Origin: Amyelois transitella
Lineage: Eukaryota > Arthropoda > Insecta > Lepidoptera > Pyralidae
Reading direction: 5' to 3'
Length of the DNA: 64,000 bases
NCBI RefSeq assembly: GCF_032362555.1
Contig: NC_083535.1
Location: forward strand, 12,214,001-12,278,000
Of this stretch, positions 1 to 12,900 are shown one piece after another. The notes under the pieces were generated by a model, which saw only the letters and a list, made by a program, of their open reading frames with translations, was not told where the DNA came from and searched no databases. Positions within the stretch are counted from its first letter, which is position 1. Each line of letters opens with the position of its first letter. The position numbers and the translations under genes are program-made.

Positions 1-1052
1 AATAGTAATGGATGTCGCTTATTATGATGTAAATATTAAATAAAATATAACCAAGAGGAAGCCTGGATGACACAAGTACAATTTCTTATGAGACTAATAA
101 CAGAATGTTGCTGCAATGCGTTTTGGAAACAGAATGTATGAGGGAACAGTTTACTGGTACTTTTAAACTTTAATAGAATATGCAGTTCAAAAAGTAATAT
201 TAAAAAATATTAATGGCGAAATTTCGTTTGTGCAAATGGTAAAAGTAATTCATCATAATTTATCCAAAACTTAAATAACACTATTTCATTTATAATTAAT
301 ATTGCAACAGATCAAAATCTCAAAAATATATTTTAAGAAATTAGTTTAAGAACTTATCTGTTATTAAAATACCGATATTCTGTTTCTGCATATTTGTTCG
401 TTTCTTCAAACGGGACGTGCGCCGTATCAAGCAGTGGGAGGCAGTGTTATCAAAATATCATTATTAAAATTTCTATTTAATGTAGCTTAAAATAAATACG
501 TAATTTAATATTATCTGCGTATAACAACTTCATATAGGTTTAGCCAAATTTCACTATCATCTTCAATGATGACCTCTATCTACTTTGACGACTTTATCTC
601 TGACTCTTGCTACTTGATATTTTGGTGAGTTTTATTGCATTTTCGTAATATAAAATTATTGTACAGTGTAAATATAATTAAATAATCCAAACTGCGGCAT
701 TGGCTATTGCGGAAGTATCAAATTTTTGTCAAAATTTTGTGGTAAGTTATAGCTATTAAAATGTCTATGTCAGCTACGGAAACAATTGTAATGACTTTAG
801 GTAGGTAGTTAACTAAATGATTATAAACGGAGTAGGCGGTTGGAACATGATATGATAAGAAAGATTTCGAGAAGATTCGGGAAGAAATTTTACATGAATT
901 AACCTCGAGATTTGGTAGTGCGAGTAATATTTTGGGACCACCGAATAAGGTTTGTATGGGCGTGCTCCTTGCCGCAGTTAATTTAGTCAAATTAAAAATG
1001 TATACGATGTAATATGTATTTACCGGAAAATAACCGGGTTATGTAGTGTTTC

Positions 1053-1053
<1 letters not shown>

Positions 1054-1082
<29 letters not shown>
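1054..1082. repeat. (AT)n microsatellite
   Basis: An uninterrupted run of alternating A and T lies in otherwise unremarkable AT-rich DNA. Confidence 0.85.
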
Positions 1083-1083
<1 letters not shown>

Positions 1084-3400
1084 CGCAAATAATACATTTC
1101 GCGGTCACACCGCCTTGTAAATATGCTGTAATTGGATTAAACATTTAGAATAAATATATGAATTTACTTAAAATGAGCTTTATATTCGATCTTCAAAAGA
1201 TTGATAAAATTTCTGAAAATTTCGGAGCCGATTACTTTTTTGTTGTTTGACATTCGACCAATCCCCGGGTCCATAAGGTATTTAAAGATACTGTCTTAAT
1301 TGCTTCGTTTGCAAATTTAGTTGTTGTAATTTTTGTAGCTTATTTCCTAAGGTTTATCGGCTCTAAATCTATTTTTATGCCTTGTAAGCATAAATTTCAA
1401 GAGCATTCATGTATTGCTCATGTCAGCATATATCCTTTCTTTATTAATGATATATTTATCGAATCTTACAACAAGATCTATAATTTTGTATATACATATA
1501 GATAGTATTACATAAATATAGGTACTATATTCACTTTTTCAACATGTTACATTATTACAAGGTTGTATGTTTCGGTTTTTTTAGATGAAGTTGAGTATTC
1601 TTTTATATTATGTACATGTCCAATCACTACAAAGTAATTGCTTTTGACTTGATAAAGTTACCTATATTTTATTTGATTATTTTGAATAATCGTCTTTTTT
1701 TTAAATACTTTCAAAAACATCCACTCATGTCCGTACCAAATTACGCAACCAAATACTTATTTACTATTACATTTAAGAATTATTTTTATTGTTTGTTTTA
1801 TTATTACAAATATGTATGATAATATAAATAACTTTAGTGGGAATTCAAAGAATTGTTACAGAATTACATCAAGATGGCTCTTTTTCTTATAAGAATTATG
1901 CGTTTTGTCAGTTTAGCGGCTATTCTTCGTTGTCCAAATGTGTACAGTTCAACAAACTGAATACACAGATCGTTTTCATTTTCAGATAATTCTCAAACAT
2001 AACTTGTAGTTCAACAAATTACATCTTCATTTCGTTGCCATTTTGAAGTAAGTCTGCCGGAATGCCGATGAGCCACGCGACGGTAGGTATCTGGAACAAT
2101 ATCAATATCCCTTACTGTAGACCTACATTGGACCTACTTCTAAAGTTAAGTCAAGAGAAGTACATTTCGGGATTTCATATCACAACAAGATGTGCTTCCA
2201 AGTACCTACCAAGTATAAGAACGTTGTACGTAACCTTAGCTATAGTAAATGTCTATCTATTTAGTACCTGTACAAATATATCAACAGAATCTAGATCTTC
2301 CACAACTTAGGCCCGGTAAATGTTATATGTTACGACATTTATGCTCCACACTGTATATTTTCGCGGGCGATATGCAAGTGAGCTGCAAATATTTAATGTT
2401 CTAATTGGTGTTAATGCTTCTGTTATTGCAAAGACAACAGTGGAGCCAAGGAGAGGATTTGTAAAGAGTGGAACGTACAGATGGAAAGTTCTATCATAAT
2501 TTGCTACTATTTAAGTTTTGTTCAATGATTAAATACAAACGTAGCAATATGTCTCTGTTTATGATCCTTTTTTATAGTTTACCACCTCCGTACCATGTCG
2601 TAAATTCTGTTTACGTGAATCTGTCAGCGGATTCTCAAACTATAGTTTGTTTGCATTTTGTGTCTTTGTCAGGTTCGATTTGGATGGTTACCCGCGGGGA
2701 TGACCCACGTATCGCAGTGGCTCTGGCTCTCTATATTTATATTCTATTCCCACTTGCTAATAAATATGTCTAATTACGTAATAGTTATCAAGTTCATACA
2801 ACAATATCATTGAAACATTGTTAAGAAAGAATCCTATGCTGAATCGCTAAAGTTTTCCCTGTATCATTACGTCTCACGTAATCAATATCGAGATTGTCAA
2901 TCTGTTTAATGCTTTCTTTATTAAATTTATAAATGGAATAAGTGTCTTCTGAAATCTTGACAGTGTTTCCATGGGTATAAGAATAAGATGTAGCTACACG
3001 CTTTATACATTTTGTTGAAGACTCATGTTCATTTACCTCTTATTTTCCAGTAAGAGATGTTTTAACTTCAGGTCTCTTATTATAATAATGGACATACAAA
3101 ATCACGATACAACAGTCTCCACCGTTTTTAAAACCAGCAATCTTATGAAGCGTGTACTGCGTGCGATCAAATTTCGCCATATTTTCTACAGTATTTCTAT
3201 CAATATTAATCCAGATATGCACTCGGTGTCCACCCCTCTCCCGTCAATGTTACGCTTAAGACATTATAATGTAGTTGATATAATTAGTAACGTTATTATA
3301 TAAATGTGTTCTCTCGAATAAGTTTCAACCCCGGCACTCTGTCACTATAGAATAATCAGCGTCTATGATAATAATATTATATAACCCATATATCGATAGC

Positions 3401-3510
3401 CAGAGTGGCAGAAAATTATGAAAGCATATGGCCGCATTGATTCCTAAAATTAAAGGAACTGGCCTTATTATTAATATTAAATCTAATACTTTGTGCATTT
3501 TCTGCCACTG
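3401..3510. mobile_element. Small terminal-inverted-repeat element (MITE-like)
   Basis: Thirteen-base arms match perfectly: AGTGGCAGAAAAT at 3404-3416 and its reverse complement at 3497-3509. They enclose about 80 bp with no coding capacity. The termini begin CAG, as in hAT elements. I could not find a matching 8-bp target duplication, so the assignment is weak. Confidence 0.4.
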
Positions 3511-6500
3511 TTATTCTTAAGTATTACGGTTGGTCAACAGCAGTAATTTGTGACCAAATCGCGTTTTATGAGAATGTGGTCGTTTAACGTCACCATCCTT
3601 ATCATCATTATTTTCACGAACCTAGATTGGTCAAGTCAGATCTTTACATGAAACGACACTTCGCAAATTGTGTGCCCAACACTTGCTTACCGCGATGTTT
3701 TCCTCAAAAGGTGCATCGGTTATTAATTAAACTCATGTACATAATTCGTCAGTGTTGGTTCATGGCTCGATAAGATTTTGAACCTATATTAGATGCTTTT
3801 CTTAACGGGTCCTTCCATTGTTCGTCTAACTACCGCATCGCCTTGCATTATCTAAAATTTTGGTGCTATATGCTTTTTAGTTTTGAACATTTCTGTCATG
3901 AATCACTGCTATTGACAAAGCCTTTGTGCACTGTATCTCCTTAAAATTGTGACTGACCTGCTAATCTGTGTGTTATAATAATAGTTCCTCGATTTAATTA
4001 GCATTATTAATACTTCGACTAAGTCGACGTCATTTACTGACAGATGTGCGAGGTAGGTTGCGGCGGTAGAGGAGGCTTACTTTTCATTATCATCGTTATG
4101 AATCATTTAGTCTTCGTCAGTCTATTATATAGAAACATTATTTAGAAATCGATAAATTTTGTGAAATACTCTCATTATCTGTACACTTAAAAATTACTGT
4201 AAAATTAAAGACGTTCGACTTTGACTTTCAAAACATTTTCATGAAATAAGTTTTGTTAGTTCTTTTTTTTTTAATTTATATTATCCATTATCGCCGCTAC
4301 CATCTTCTTTTGAATAATTATATTTACTTATTGTATTATTAGAATAATTTACTACGTCTACGTAATCTGTATATTTGAGAGATACTGACCTATTTAGTTT
4401 AAGTGGAACTTAAAATCTTTTTCGGCCTAATTAAGTATGACTTGTTTGTGCCAAACCGCCACATTACAAAATCGTATGAATATTCGTCTGTAAAAAGACT
4501 GCTTAAAAGCAGTCTAAAAGAAAGGGATAGTCCTCATTGCTTAATATTATTTGTGAACTGTCTGCAGAGGCAAAAGGAACTTTTTATATCAATTTTGAAC
4601 CATTAGTGATAAAGATTGTTCCAGTATGGATTTTGTTTTTCTTACTTTTATCATTTAGAATGATTTTTATGTTTATACTTTTAATATACATCAGTTCTCC
4701 CATTATTATAGTATGATTTTTTTCGATACAATTTACTCATCATTTATAATTAAAGGGTTATCTGATGTTAAGGTTATTATACTGGACATGCATCTGAAAA
4801 AGAAGTTCGTGGTGTCGAAATGCCAATTTTAACCAAAAGTTACTCAAAAGACGAATGTTATACGATATTTTGTGATGTGACGGCGAATAACACCAGTAAT
4901 GCGGGAGTGTCTGACGTCGGTATAACCAAAAGGCACTAATTGATGCTAGTCTCCAGAATAATATTGAATTATGATCAAGATTTCAAATGTCTTGTAATGA
5001 ATAAAAACTGAGACTAAAGCGTACTGATATATGAAGCTAACAATATCAATGATAATCATAATTATATCACTGAAATCGATTCTTAATTACAGAGTACATT
5101 AAAAAGCCATGATCTTTTTTTGATCTTCACTGGAGTACTAGCATCGCTGTATCGAAAGTATGTTAATGTGACTGAATCATATTTATAAGTAAAGCATTTA
5201 CGAGCATAGTGTGCGAACCAAATAATATGGAATATATAAGACATCAAAAGTGTTAAGTGTTTCATCGCAAATGATAGTATTGTGACACCAGAGGCACAGA
5301 ATATTGCGTCCAATGCAAGACGATGACCGTTTCAAAATACGGACAATTCTGATGTCTTATATTATTCTGATTTCTATAGTGCGAACTGAAGATTTGTTGA
5401 TGATATTGATATTTTCATTCAACAAATGGATCGTGATCATATAAATTTCGGGTTGAAACCTGTTTAAAGATGAGGTGCTATATAATATTCCTTGAAGTGC
5501 GATCATGATGAAAATTTAAAATATACTTACATATAGGTATGAATGCAGTCACAGTTGGTTAAATTTTGGGCGTGCGCTGCTTGGAGTCAATTTACCACCT
5601 ATGGTGACGTTTGTGGTCAGATAGTGCTGAGCATAGTGAGGACTTGGTGGAAAGAACCGAAAGTTTCGTACGCGGTCGAAGGGGAACAGTAAATAGAATT
5701 CAGAAACGATGATGACAGACTATCTTCAGGTTAAACAAAATGATGGAAAGACATTAAATAAATGACCACCTTAATTTGGCTCGCAAAAAATTGACCCGTG
5801 CTTTAAAAGAGCATTTCTTTTTTCTTAAATCACGGGTCAATTTAAATGATGTTATTTCGCGATTTTGTGCCAGAAATGGAAAAGAAAATGGGTTTGATCA
5901 AGGATGAATAGGAACGGTCAAAGAGAGTGGCCAGGGTTTAAATAGATAGGTATAACTACCCGACGTTGCCTTATTTTATTGCATCCTAATTGATGTGGTT
6001 TGAAATCAGAAATAAAGCTCGAAGCATCGCACGCCCTGAATTATTGTTGGTTAGAAAAATATATCGTTTCGATTTAATGATAGTTTAATTATAATATGTA
6101 ACATGCCTCCTTTCTATCATTGTAATAAATGGTGTTACGTGTAGTGACTGTATAGTTTTATTTCCTAATCCAAATATAACCTCACCGTATCCTTCGATAT
6201 TCCACTTCACACTATGCACACGCAGCTTATATATAATTTGTTCCCTTTAGGCCCCTAGGTAGTGAGGTACCCCTAAATCTAATCCAGGGTCATGGTCAAA
6301 AGCCGCGCACCCAGGATTCTTCTCTAAAGAGTTGAGAATGTAAACGAGGATTCATGCTAGGAGGAAGGCAAAGACTATAGAAGTGTTTGTTTTGTATTTT
6401 TCTAACATTTCATTATTTCAGTATTAGACCATTTAGCAGTCTGTGTCCCAGAAAAAATTGGCTAACTAAAGCAAAAGTCTATTAAATGTTTGGAGTTATT

Positions 6501-6752
6501 AAACGTTTGTAGTGTTAACTATCTATATAAAGGCGAAGACAAATTTTGTTTAAAAATAAAACTTCAATTAAGTACCTACGAGTATTATAGAATAGACCTT
6601 CAGAGGTAATTTAGGCTATTTTTTATTGGGGTAGACATTCGTTCTACGGGAGAGCCGAAATGCCTGGGAAACGTCTAGTGTTATAATAAATACACAAATT
6701 ATTCTACTAAACTATTTGAACATACATGATCAAATTGTAGTAGTTAATATTC

Positions 6753-9697
6753 TTAAACTTCTCTATATTCTTCGAAGATCTTGTCTCGCATCGCGTAAAA
6801 AAGGTCCGGATAACTTCTCATCAACTGCCTGAATCTAATTTTCTCCAAAAGCAGAACCTAGAAGAAATAAACAGTTCTTGAGTTTAAAAATTCTGGGTTC
6901 TTGTCCTAATCGCTTAACTATTAATTTTGCTAACAATTGGCCTGTAGCTTGAATGTCACTATTATCCCATGGAACTGTTGGAACAAATCGTTCCACTGGC
7001 CCCACTTCGGGACAACCCAATGGGACTAGTAAGACTAGTTTATCTTCATTGTTCCGAATCCTATGAGTGAACTTACCTTGATAAGTCAAAAGTCAGCTTA
7101 GCGCATAAACATACTCCCGAAGGTTTACGTCGTGATCTTAAGAATTGTTTTGCACAATTCTTAAGATCATGACATGTAAATGTTTTGCACAATTCTTAAG
7201 ATCATGACATGTAAACCTTCGGGAGTCATTTTATGTATGTATGACGCAAAAGATAGGACGACGAAAATGGTGTATGTTCTAAATAGACGAGCTTCCACAA
7301 AAAGGCTGATAAATGTGGACAGTGGCAAGTGGGAAGCTAGTACTCTGAGAAAGCGGTTTAATATCAATATGAGACAATAGCTAGAAGGAAAAAAGAGCGT
7401 ACGTTACCTTACATTTTGAAACCGCCACGAATGAGGACGTCCTGACTTCCTGGTCGGTCACCAGCGAGAGTTCCCCGAAGTAGTCGCCGTCGATCAGATG
7501 TCCCACTTCCACCTTCTGCGAGGTGTACACAGCCAGCACGCCGCTGTACACTATCATTAGACCTTCCCCTGGCAAACCGACCTAGGATTAAATTTACGAA
7601 TGTTATTAAGATGTCTAATATTTCCTCTTTTTCTAACGTTGGTTTACCTCATATAAGAAAATAGAAGTTAAGATATATGATTAATACTGATCAAATATAC
7701 GATCTTAAGAGTCATTTATTATTCTTCTATCATATATTGAACAAGATTCTGAAGTATAAAGTGATAACCAAAACAAATCCTGTTTTCTTGTTGCTTTCAA
7801 TAACCGATAATAATATCATCGGTGAATGCTAACCTAGTCTTTGACACAATTAAACGTCATTATTGATACATACCTATATCGAAAATAGCAAAACTGAGGT
7901 GAAATCAAACCTTGGTACACACGCTTTTTAGAACGGACATCAAACACAATGTTTATTCTATTTAAAAATCCCATATAACTCATATTTTTTTACTTTGACA
8001 TAAAAATTACTGACTCACATCAGCAATCAAGTCGTGCTCCAAGTAAATCAATTGCTTCTCCATAATCACTAGCTTCTCGATCAACTCTATTGGCCAATCG
8101 GTGAAATAAGGTATCCTATTAATCAGACGACTGTAGCTGTGCCAAAGGATTTCATGTTTCAACACCTCTGGCAGATGCCGGCTCAATTTCTTCTCTTCCA
8201 TCAACGTCATTATCACTTCATTATAGTTATAATATTGATTTATCCTTGATCGGAACTCATCTGGCAACTGGCGAGACTTGACTAAATGCAATAAATAGTT
8301 TTTGCTTCTTTCCTTCTCATCATCAAAGTATCTCTTGCGGGTCATACAATTAACACCTTCGATGAATATCCAAACAAAACTAATGCTCTGTAACCCGTAC
8401 GCAGCTAGTGTCAATAACGGATACATTGTATAAATATCATCTTTTAATTCATCAATTTTAAAACAAGGATTCATCAAAAAATGTAGTATTCTCCAAAATT
8501 GGTTATATGACACTATTGCATCCGAAAACATATTTGAATGTTTTATGTAAACCAAGTCTTTATAATAAGCATCCTCTCCGTTCCCCAGCGATTTGTTGGT
8601 CATAACCCTAACTAGGGATACTGTGTCACGAACGTGCAGAAACTGAATTACACTAAAGATTAAAATGACGACTAAACGAAGAAAATGAAAAAATATTTCC
8701 TTAGACTTTCTGAATCGGTTCCAGTATGACGATAGTTCGTATAGTCTGAAAAAACTGATAACTGTAGAGAAACTGATCACACAGTTGAAGTAATTTGATC
8801 TACAAATTGAACAGTTGATCTCTTTGCCGTATCGCAGGAACATGATGAACACAAAAGGTATAGCTGTCACAGAATGAAAGAACAGCTTGGTAGAGCAGTA
8901 ATGTAGTAAAGCAAATTGTTTATCAAGTATAACTTTTCTGGTCACACTGTCAATAAATCCTGTTCGGGCGTTGATATACAAATCTAGGAGCATACATGCT
9001 TCAAACACTACAGAGAGGTAACAAATAGGTTTTGGCACTGTGGCTGCAATGAATGATGTCAGAGAAAAGACAGTAATTTTGTAAATCATCAAACCGTACA
9101 GCATAAATGCACTCCAGAAGGTTCTGAAACAATAAACCAATTTGTAGTAATGTATATGATATAAGTATTGGTACTAGTACTAAGGCAGACTAACGGAAGG
9201 ACATAAAAAACTAGAAGCTACACTTTTAAATAAAAATTACGGTAGAAAATAATACATCTTCTTACGACCATTTTAAGAGAAAAAAAGAAGAAGAAGACAC
9301 GACCCGTCATCTTTTCTGAATTAGGAAAAAGTGAATATTAATAGTATTCCAGATTATCCAAGCCTTTAAGTTGAACTTTCCTAGCAGTACAAATCATGCG
9401 TTACGCCCGACATATAATGCAAAATGCTCACCGAAATTTACTCAGAGGATGAATGCATCCAAGATATCTGTGGTAGTGGCGAGTGCGATCCATTCTCATA
9501 CCATGAGTACTATGGTAACAATCACCTGCGCTCTCATTGGAATACGAGAGCAGAATGAGATCATACCAAAACCTCTTGAATTGATTCTTCCAGCCATCAC
9601 CAGAAATTTCTGTGTCCAACACATCACGTTCTGTTAATATCAAACAAGCATGGTCGTAATAAGACTCGTGAAATTCATCTCTACGATTTCTAAACAT
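6753..9697 (-). CDS. HCN/CNG-type channel-like protein, copy A (four exons, 549 aa)
   Basis: Exons on the minus strand are 9697-9432, 9123-8019, 7581-7408 and 6857-6753. All junctions are GT-AG and the phases match copy B exactly, giving 549 codons plus TAA. The protein has an N-terminal region (1-89), about six hydrophobic segments (roughly 90-345), a C-linker and a cyclic-nucleotide-binding domain (about 440-545). The domain includes GDYFGELSLV and a phosphate-cassette-type arginine in EVRTS. The S2-S3 stretch LDLYINARTG resembles the HCN family. Two family hallmarks are absent. The S4-equivalent (about 200-228) keeps one central arginine, and the pore position (about 298-309) reads FWRILHFLMNP with no GYG or similar filter. 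It is probably a plasma-membrane protein that binds cyclic nucleotides; conduction is doubtful. It lies head to head with copy B. Family assignment is firm, function is not. Confidence 0.85.
7113..7226. repeat. Inverted repeat with internal duplication in intron 3 of channel-like gene A
   Basis: The outer arms ACTCCCGAAGGTTTAC (7113-7128) and its reverse complement (7211-7226) enclose a second palindrome built on GATCTTAAGAATTGT. One side of the inner palindrome is present twice in tandem. The downstream part (to about 7380) weakly resembles the LINE tail family whose frame contains NVDEAKE, so this may be a rearranged tail copy. Confidence 0.6.
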
Positions 9698-9986
9698 CCT
9701 AACAATTATAACTTGTACGACTTTTTAATAACGTTATAACATCTTCTATTCTTTGATAATCAAACTGAGATCTCAAGTCATCATGTTTTTATTTGACATA
9801 CCTCAAATTTCTTCATAATATATTTTGCATTTCTTCAGAGAAATTTTAATACCTACCTCTTCAGGGGGTAGTTTTAATGGAAACAATATTATCTCCATGG
9901 TTGTGAAGTATGAAAATAAAATTGATATTGATTCAGTCATATAGTCATTTATTTTTACCAATTTCTTCAAAACGAATTATTCCAAA
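9698..9986. promoter_or_regulatory. Shared intergenic region of the divergent channel-like pair
   Basis: Only 289 bp separate the start codons of copies A and B, which are transcribed away from each other. The region must hold both 5' leaders and both promoters unless upstream non-coding exons exist. No clear TATA box or initiator could be assigned by eye. Confidence 0.55.
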
Positions 9987-12900
9987 ATGAGTAGAAATGC
10001 TCGTAAATATAGATTTCATGAATCATATTACGATCACGCCTGTTTGATTGTCAGCGAGCGAGATGTTTTGGACATCGACATAAGAGGCATGAATTGGAGT
10101 GCTTCTTTGAGGAGACGGTGGCACGACTTGTTCCTGCTGTCCTATTCAGACGAAAGAGCAGGGGACTACTACAACAGTACCCATGCTATGAGAATGAACC
10201 GCATGATACATTTCCGAAGGCATCGAGGGTGCATACATCCATTGAGCAAATTCCGGTTAGTTTTTCTTCGCACACGTATATTCAATTACAATGAATAGTT
10301 AATAGATAAAGTGGTTCATGGTTATCATTTAGGGAGTATGATGTTGTGGGGCTAATCGAAATGGAGGTTCTCTGCTTAGTAAAACGGAAAATTTAAGTGT
10401 ATAATGGAGTGGTTATTTATCCTGACTATGAAATTCAACAGAATAATCTTTGTTCAATTGCGTTTCCCATTCAAGAGCTGTAATTTTTTTGTTTCAGAAA
10501 TTTTTGGGACATAATTTTTCTAAGTATCATTATACTGCACCAAATTCTTATATATATCGCGACATCCATTCTTTTTCTAGATTTTCCCAAAATAATATTT
10601 TATCTCGCCATGTTGCTCGAACTGTTTGTAATTCTGGATATATACATCAACGCTCGAACTGGTTTCAAACATAATGTTTGCAAGAAGATAGTCCTTGATG
10701 GATATCACGTGTTATTAAACTACTGCTCCACCAAGCTATTCTTCCACAGCTTGTCTGCCATACCTCTTGTTTTCATCATGTTCTTGCGGTACGGCAAAAA
10801 CATAAACTGTGCGCTCTGCAAGGCCAATTATTTCAACTGTGTTATAAATTTTCTCACAATTATCAACTTATTCAGAGTGTATGAACTATCCTCATACTGG
10901 AAGCGAGATAGGATGTCTTATTACGAAACTATGTGTTTTCATTTCATACGAATAGGAGTCATCATTTGCCTAGCGATTTCTCAGTTTCTGCACTACAGCG
11001 ACATTATATGTCTTATCCAAGTCATGAAAACCTCCGCTGTCTCGACGCCGACTCACAACTCATCTTTCTTCGACGCTTTATTCAGCTTTATATATGTAGA
11101 AAAGGTGAATTTTACTAACATGATGTATATAAATGCTCATTTTTGGAGAATAATGAATTTCTTGGCACGACCGAGTTTCAGCTTGACATTAAAAACTACA
11201 AATTACAAATACGCTGTTATATATCCGCATCCATTGATGAAGTTTACAGCTTACACGTTGATTTTAATTAGCACCGTGTGGTTGGCGTTCGAAATGTTCT
11301 GTTGTATTACTCGTGAGAACTATTTCGATGATGAGGTCTATAAAAATGAGCAATATTTGTCAAATTTGATACAAGCAAAGCAGCTGTCCGAAGATATACG
11401 TGCGCAAATAAAAGACTACTTTAACTTTATTCCGGCAAAAATAAAACTGATGGAACAAAAAAACAGCTTGAACCTATCGTTGCCAACTGTTTTGAAAGAT
11501 GAAATAAGATGGCAGAGCTTCAGCCGGTACGTGTTACGGATACCTTACTTCAGCGACTGGCCGAAGGAAGTCATTGAAAAGTTAGTTCGTTTGATAACTG
11601 AACAAATCTACCTGAAGAACGATTTGATTGCAGAGGTAAATATGTTATTTTAAAAGAGCAATTTGCCGTGTGGTACCATGCACTTCACCAGTCTTGAAAA
11701 GACTGAATGGCCACGTTCATCTATTTGGCTTAATGATAGAATTGAGATTCAAATAGTGACAGGTTGTTAGCCCATCGCCTAAAAAAGAATCCCAAGTTTG
11801 TAAGCCTATCCCTTAGTCGCCTTTTACGACATCCATGGGAAAGAGATGGAGTGGTCCTATTCTTTTTTATATTGGTGCCGGAAATCACAAATAACGTGTG
11901 AACAGGATACAAACAAACTTACTGCCACATTTGCAATATTTAATATTACTTACTAAGGGATAGGCTTACAAACTTGGGATTCCTTTTTTAGGCGATGGGC
12001 GAGCAACCTGTCAACCTGTCTGTCTATTTGAATCTCAATTCTATCATTAAGCCAAATAGCTGAACGTGGCGTATCAGTAGTCTTATCAAGACTGTTTCCT
12101 TTGACTATCCCACAAAGGATATAGACGTGACCATATGTATGTAGATAATATTACTTGGGATGTATGGATAAGAGTTTCATTTCCACCCATCAGGTGGGGG
12201 TGCCAGCCGACGGTCTGATGATACTGTATGCTGGTGTACTGGCAGTGTACTCTCTTCAGAACGAGGAAGTGGGCCACCTCATCGACGGTGACTATTTCGG
12301 AGAACTGTCGCTCGTGACTGACAGAGAGATCAAGACTTCACACGTCATAGCGGTCTCCGACTGCAAGGTTATATTTGGATAGTTTACGAATGCCCAGTGG
12401 CGTAACTACAGAGTGGCAAGTCGGCAAAATGCCACGGGCCCCCAGCCGGAAGGGGCCCCCGGTCAGAGGAGGATCCCAACTCCCAACATTTCTTATTTAT
12501 CATACATGTTTAGTAAAAAAAAGTTTTAGTCTTTGATTTATTTTTGTTACCTACTAAGATTCCTACACAAGTAAAAAAAATATTAAAAATTCAAAGCTTT
12601 TGTAAAAAAAGGGTTGTAACCCAGTTTTAGAACGTACATATCCGATGAATTTGCCACGGGCCACGAATGGTATAGTTACGCCACTGCGAATGCCGTGTGG
12701 TTTTACGCACTTTAGAATAAGTGCCACTTCATTTCCATCGTCACGTCGGGGTCACCAATGTAGCGGGAGCGATGATTCGGCTCGACCGCCACCATAGGGA
12801 AGATCTTCCGCCAGGCTAGGTGTTATGGCTGGGGAACCGCGCGACAGACGATGTTGTGTCGGAGGTGGTAGCTCCAATCCGTGAAATCTTTGCTTGCGCG

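Larger units (their letters stand above)
1..6690. other. AT-rich stretch without recognisable gene
   Basis: I see no coding sequence here that I can support. The open frames are short (under about 105 codons), AT-rich, and without recognisable domains or splice context. The stretch holds an AT dinucleotide microsatellite near 1054-1082, a small inverted-repeat element at 3401-3510, and a short hairpin near 5779-5832 with arms reading TTGACCCGTG and its complement. It lies downstream of the minus-strand channel-like gene and may include its 3' UTR near the right end. Confidence 0.5.

Noticed and set aside
718-990. 90-codon frame on the minus strand
   Set aside because: No recognisable domain, AT-driven composition and no splice or promoter context.
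2062-2773. Frames of 82 and 101 codons on the plus strand
   Set aside because: No family resemblance and no codon bias; length is within chance for this region.
5550-5720. Gene-like composition around AATTTACCACCTATGGTGACG
   Set aside because: The reading frames are broken within about 50 codons and no splice structure rescues them.
6858-7089. Minus-strand frame before the last exon of channel gene A
   Set aside because: Most of it is intron. Only the part from the TTCTTCTAG acceptor at 6857 matches copy B, and in a different frame.
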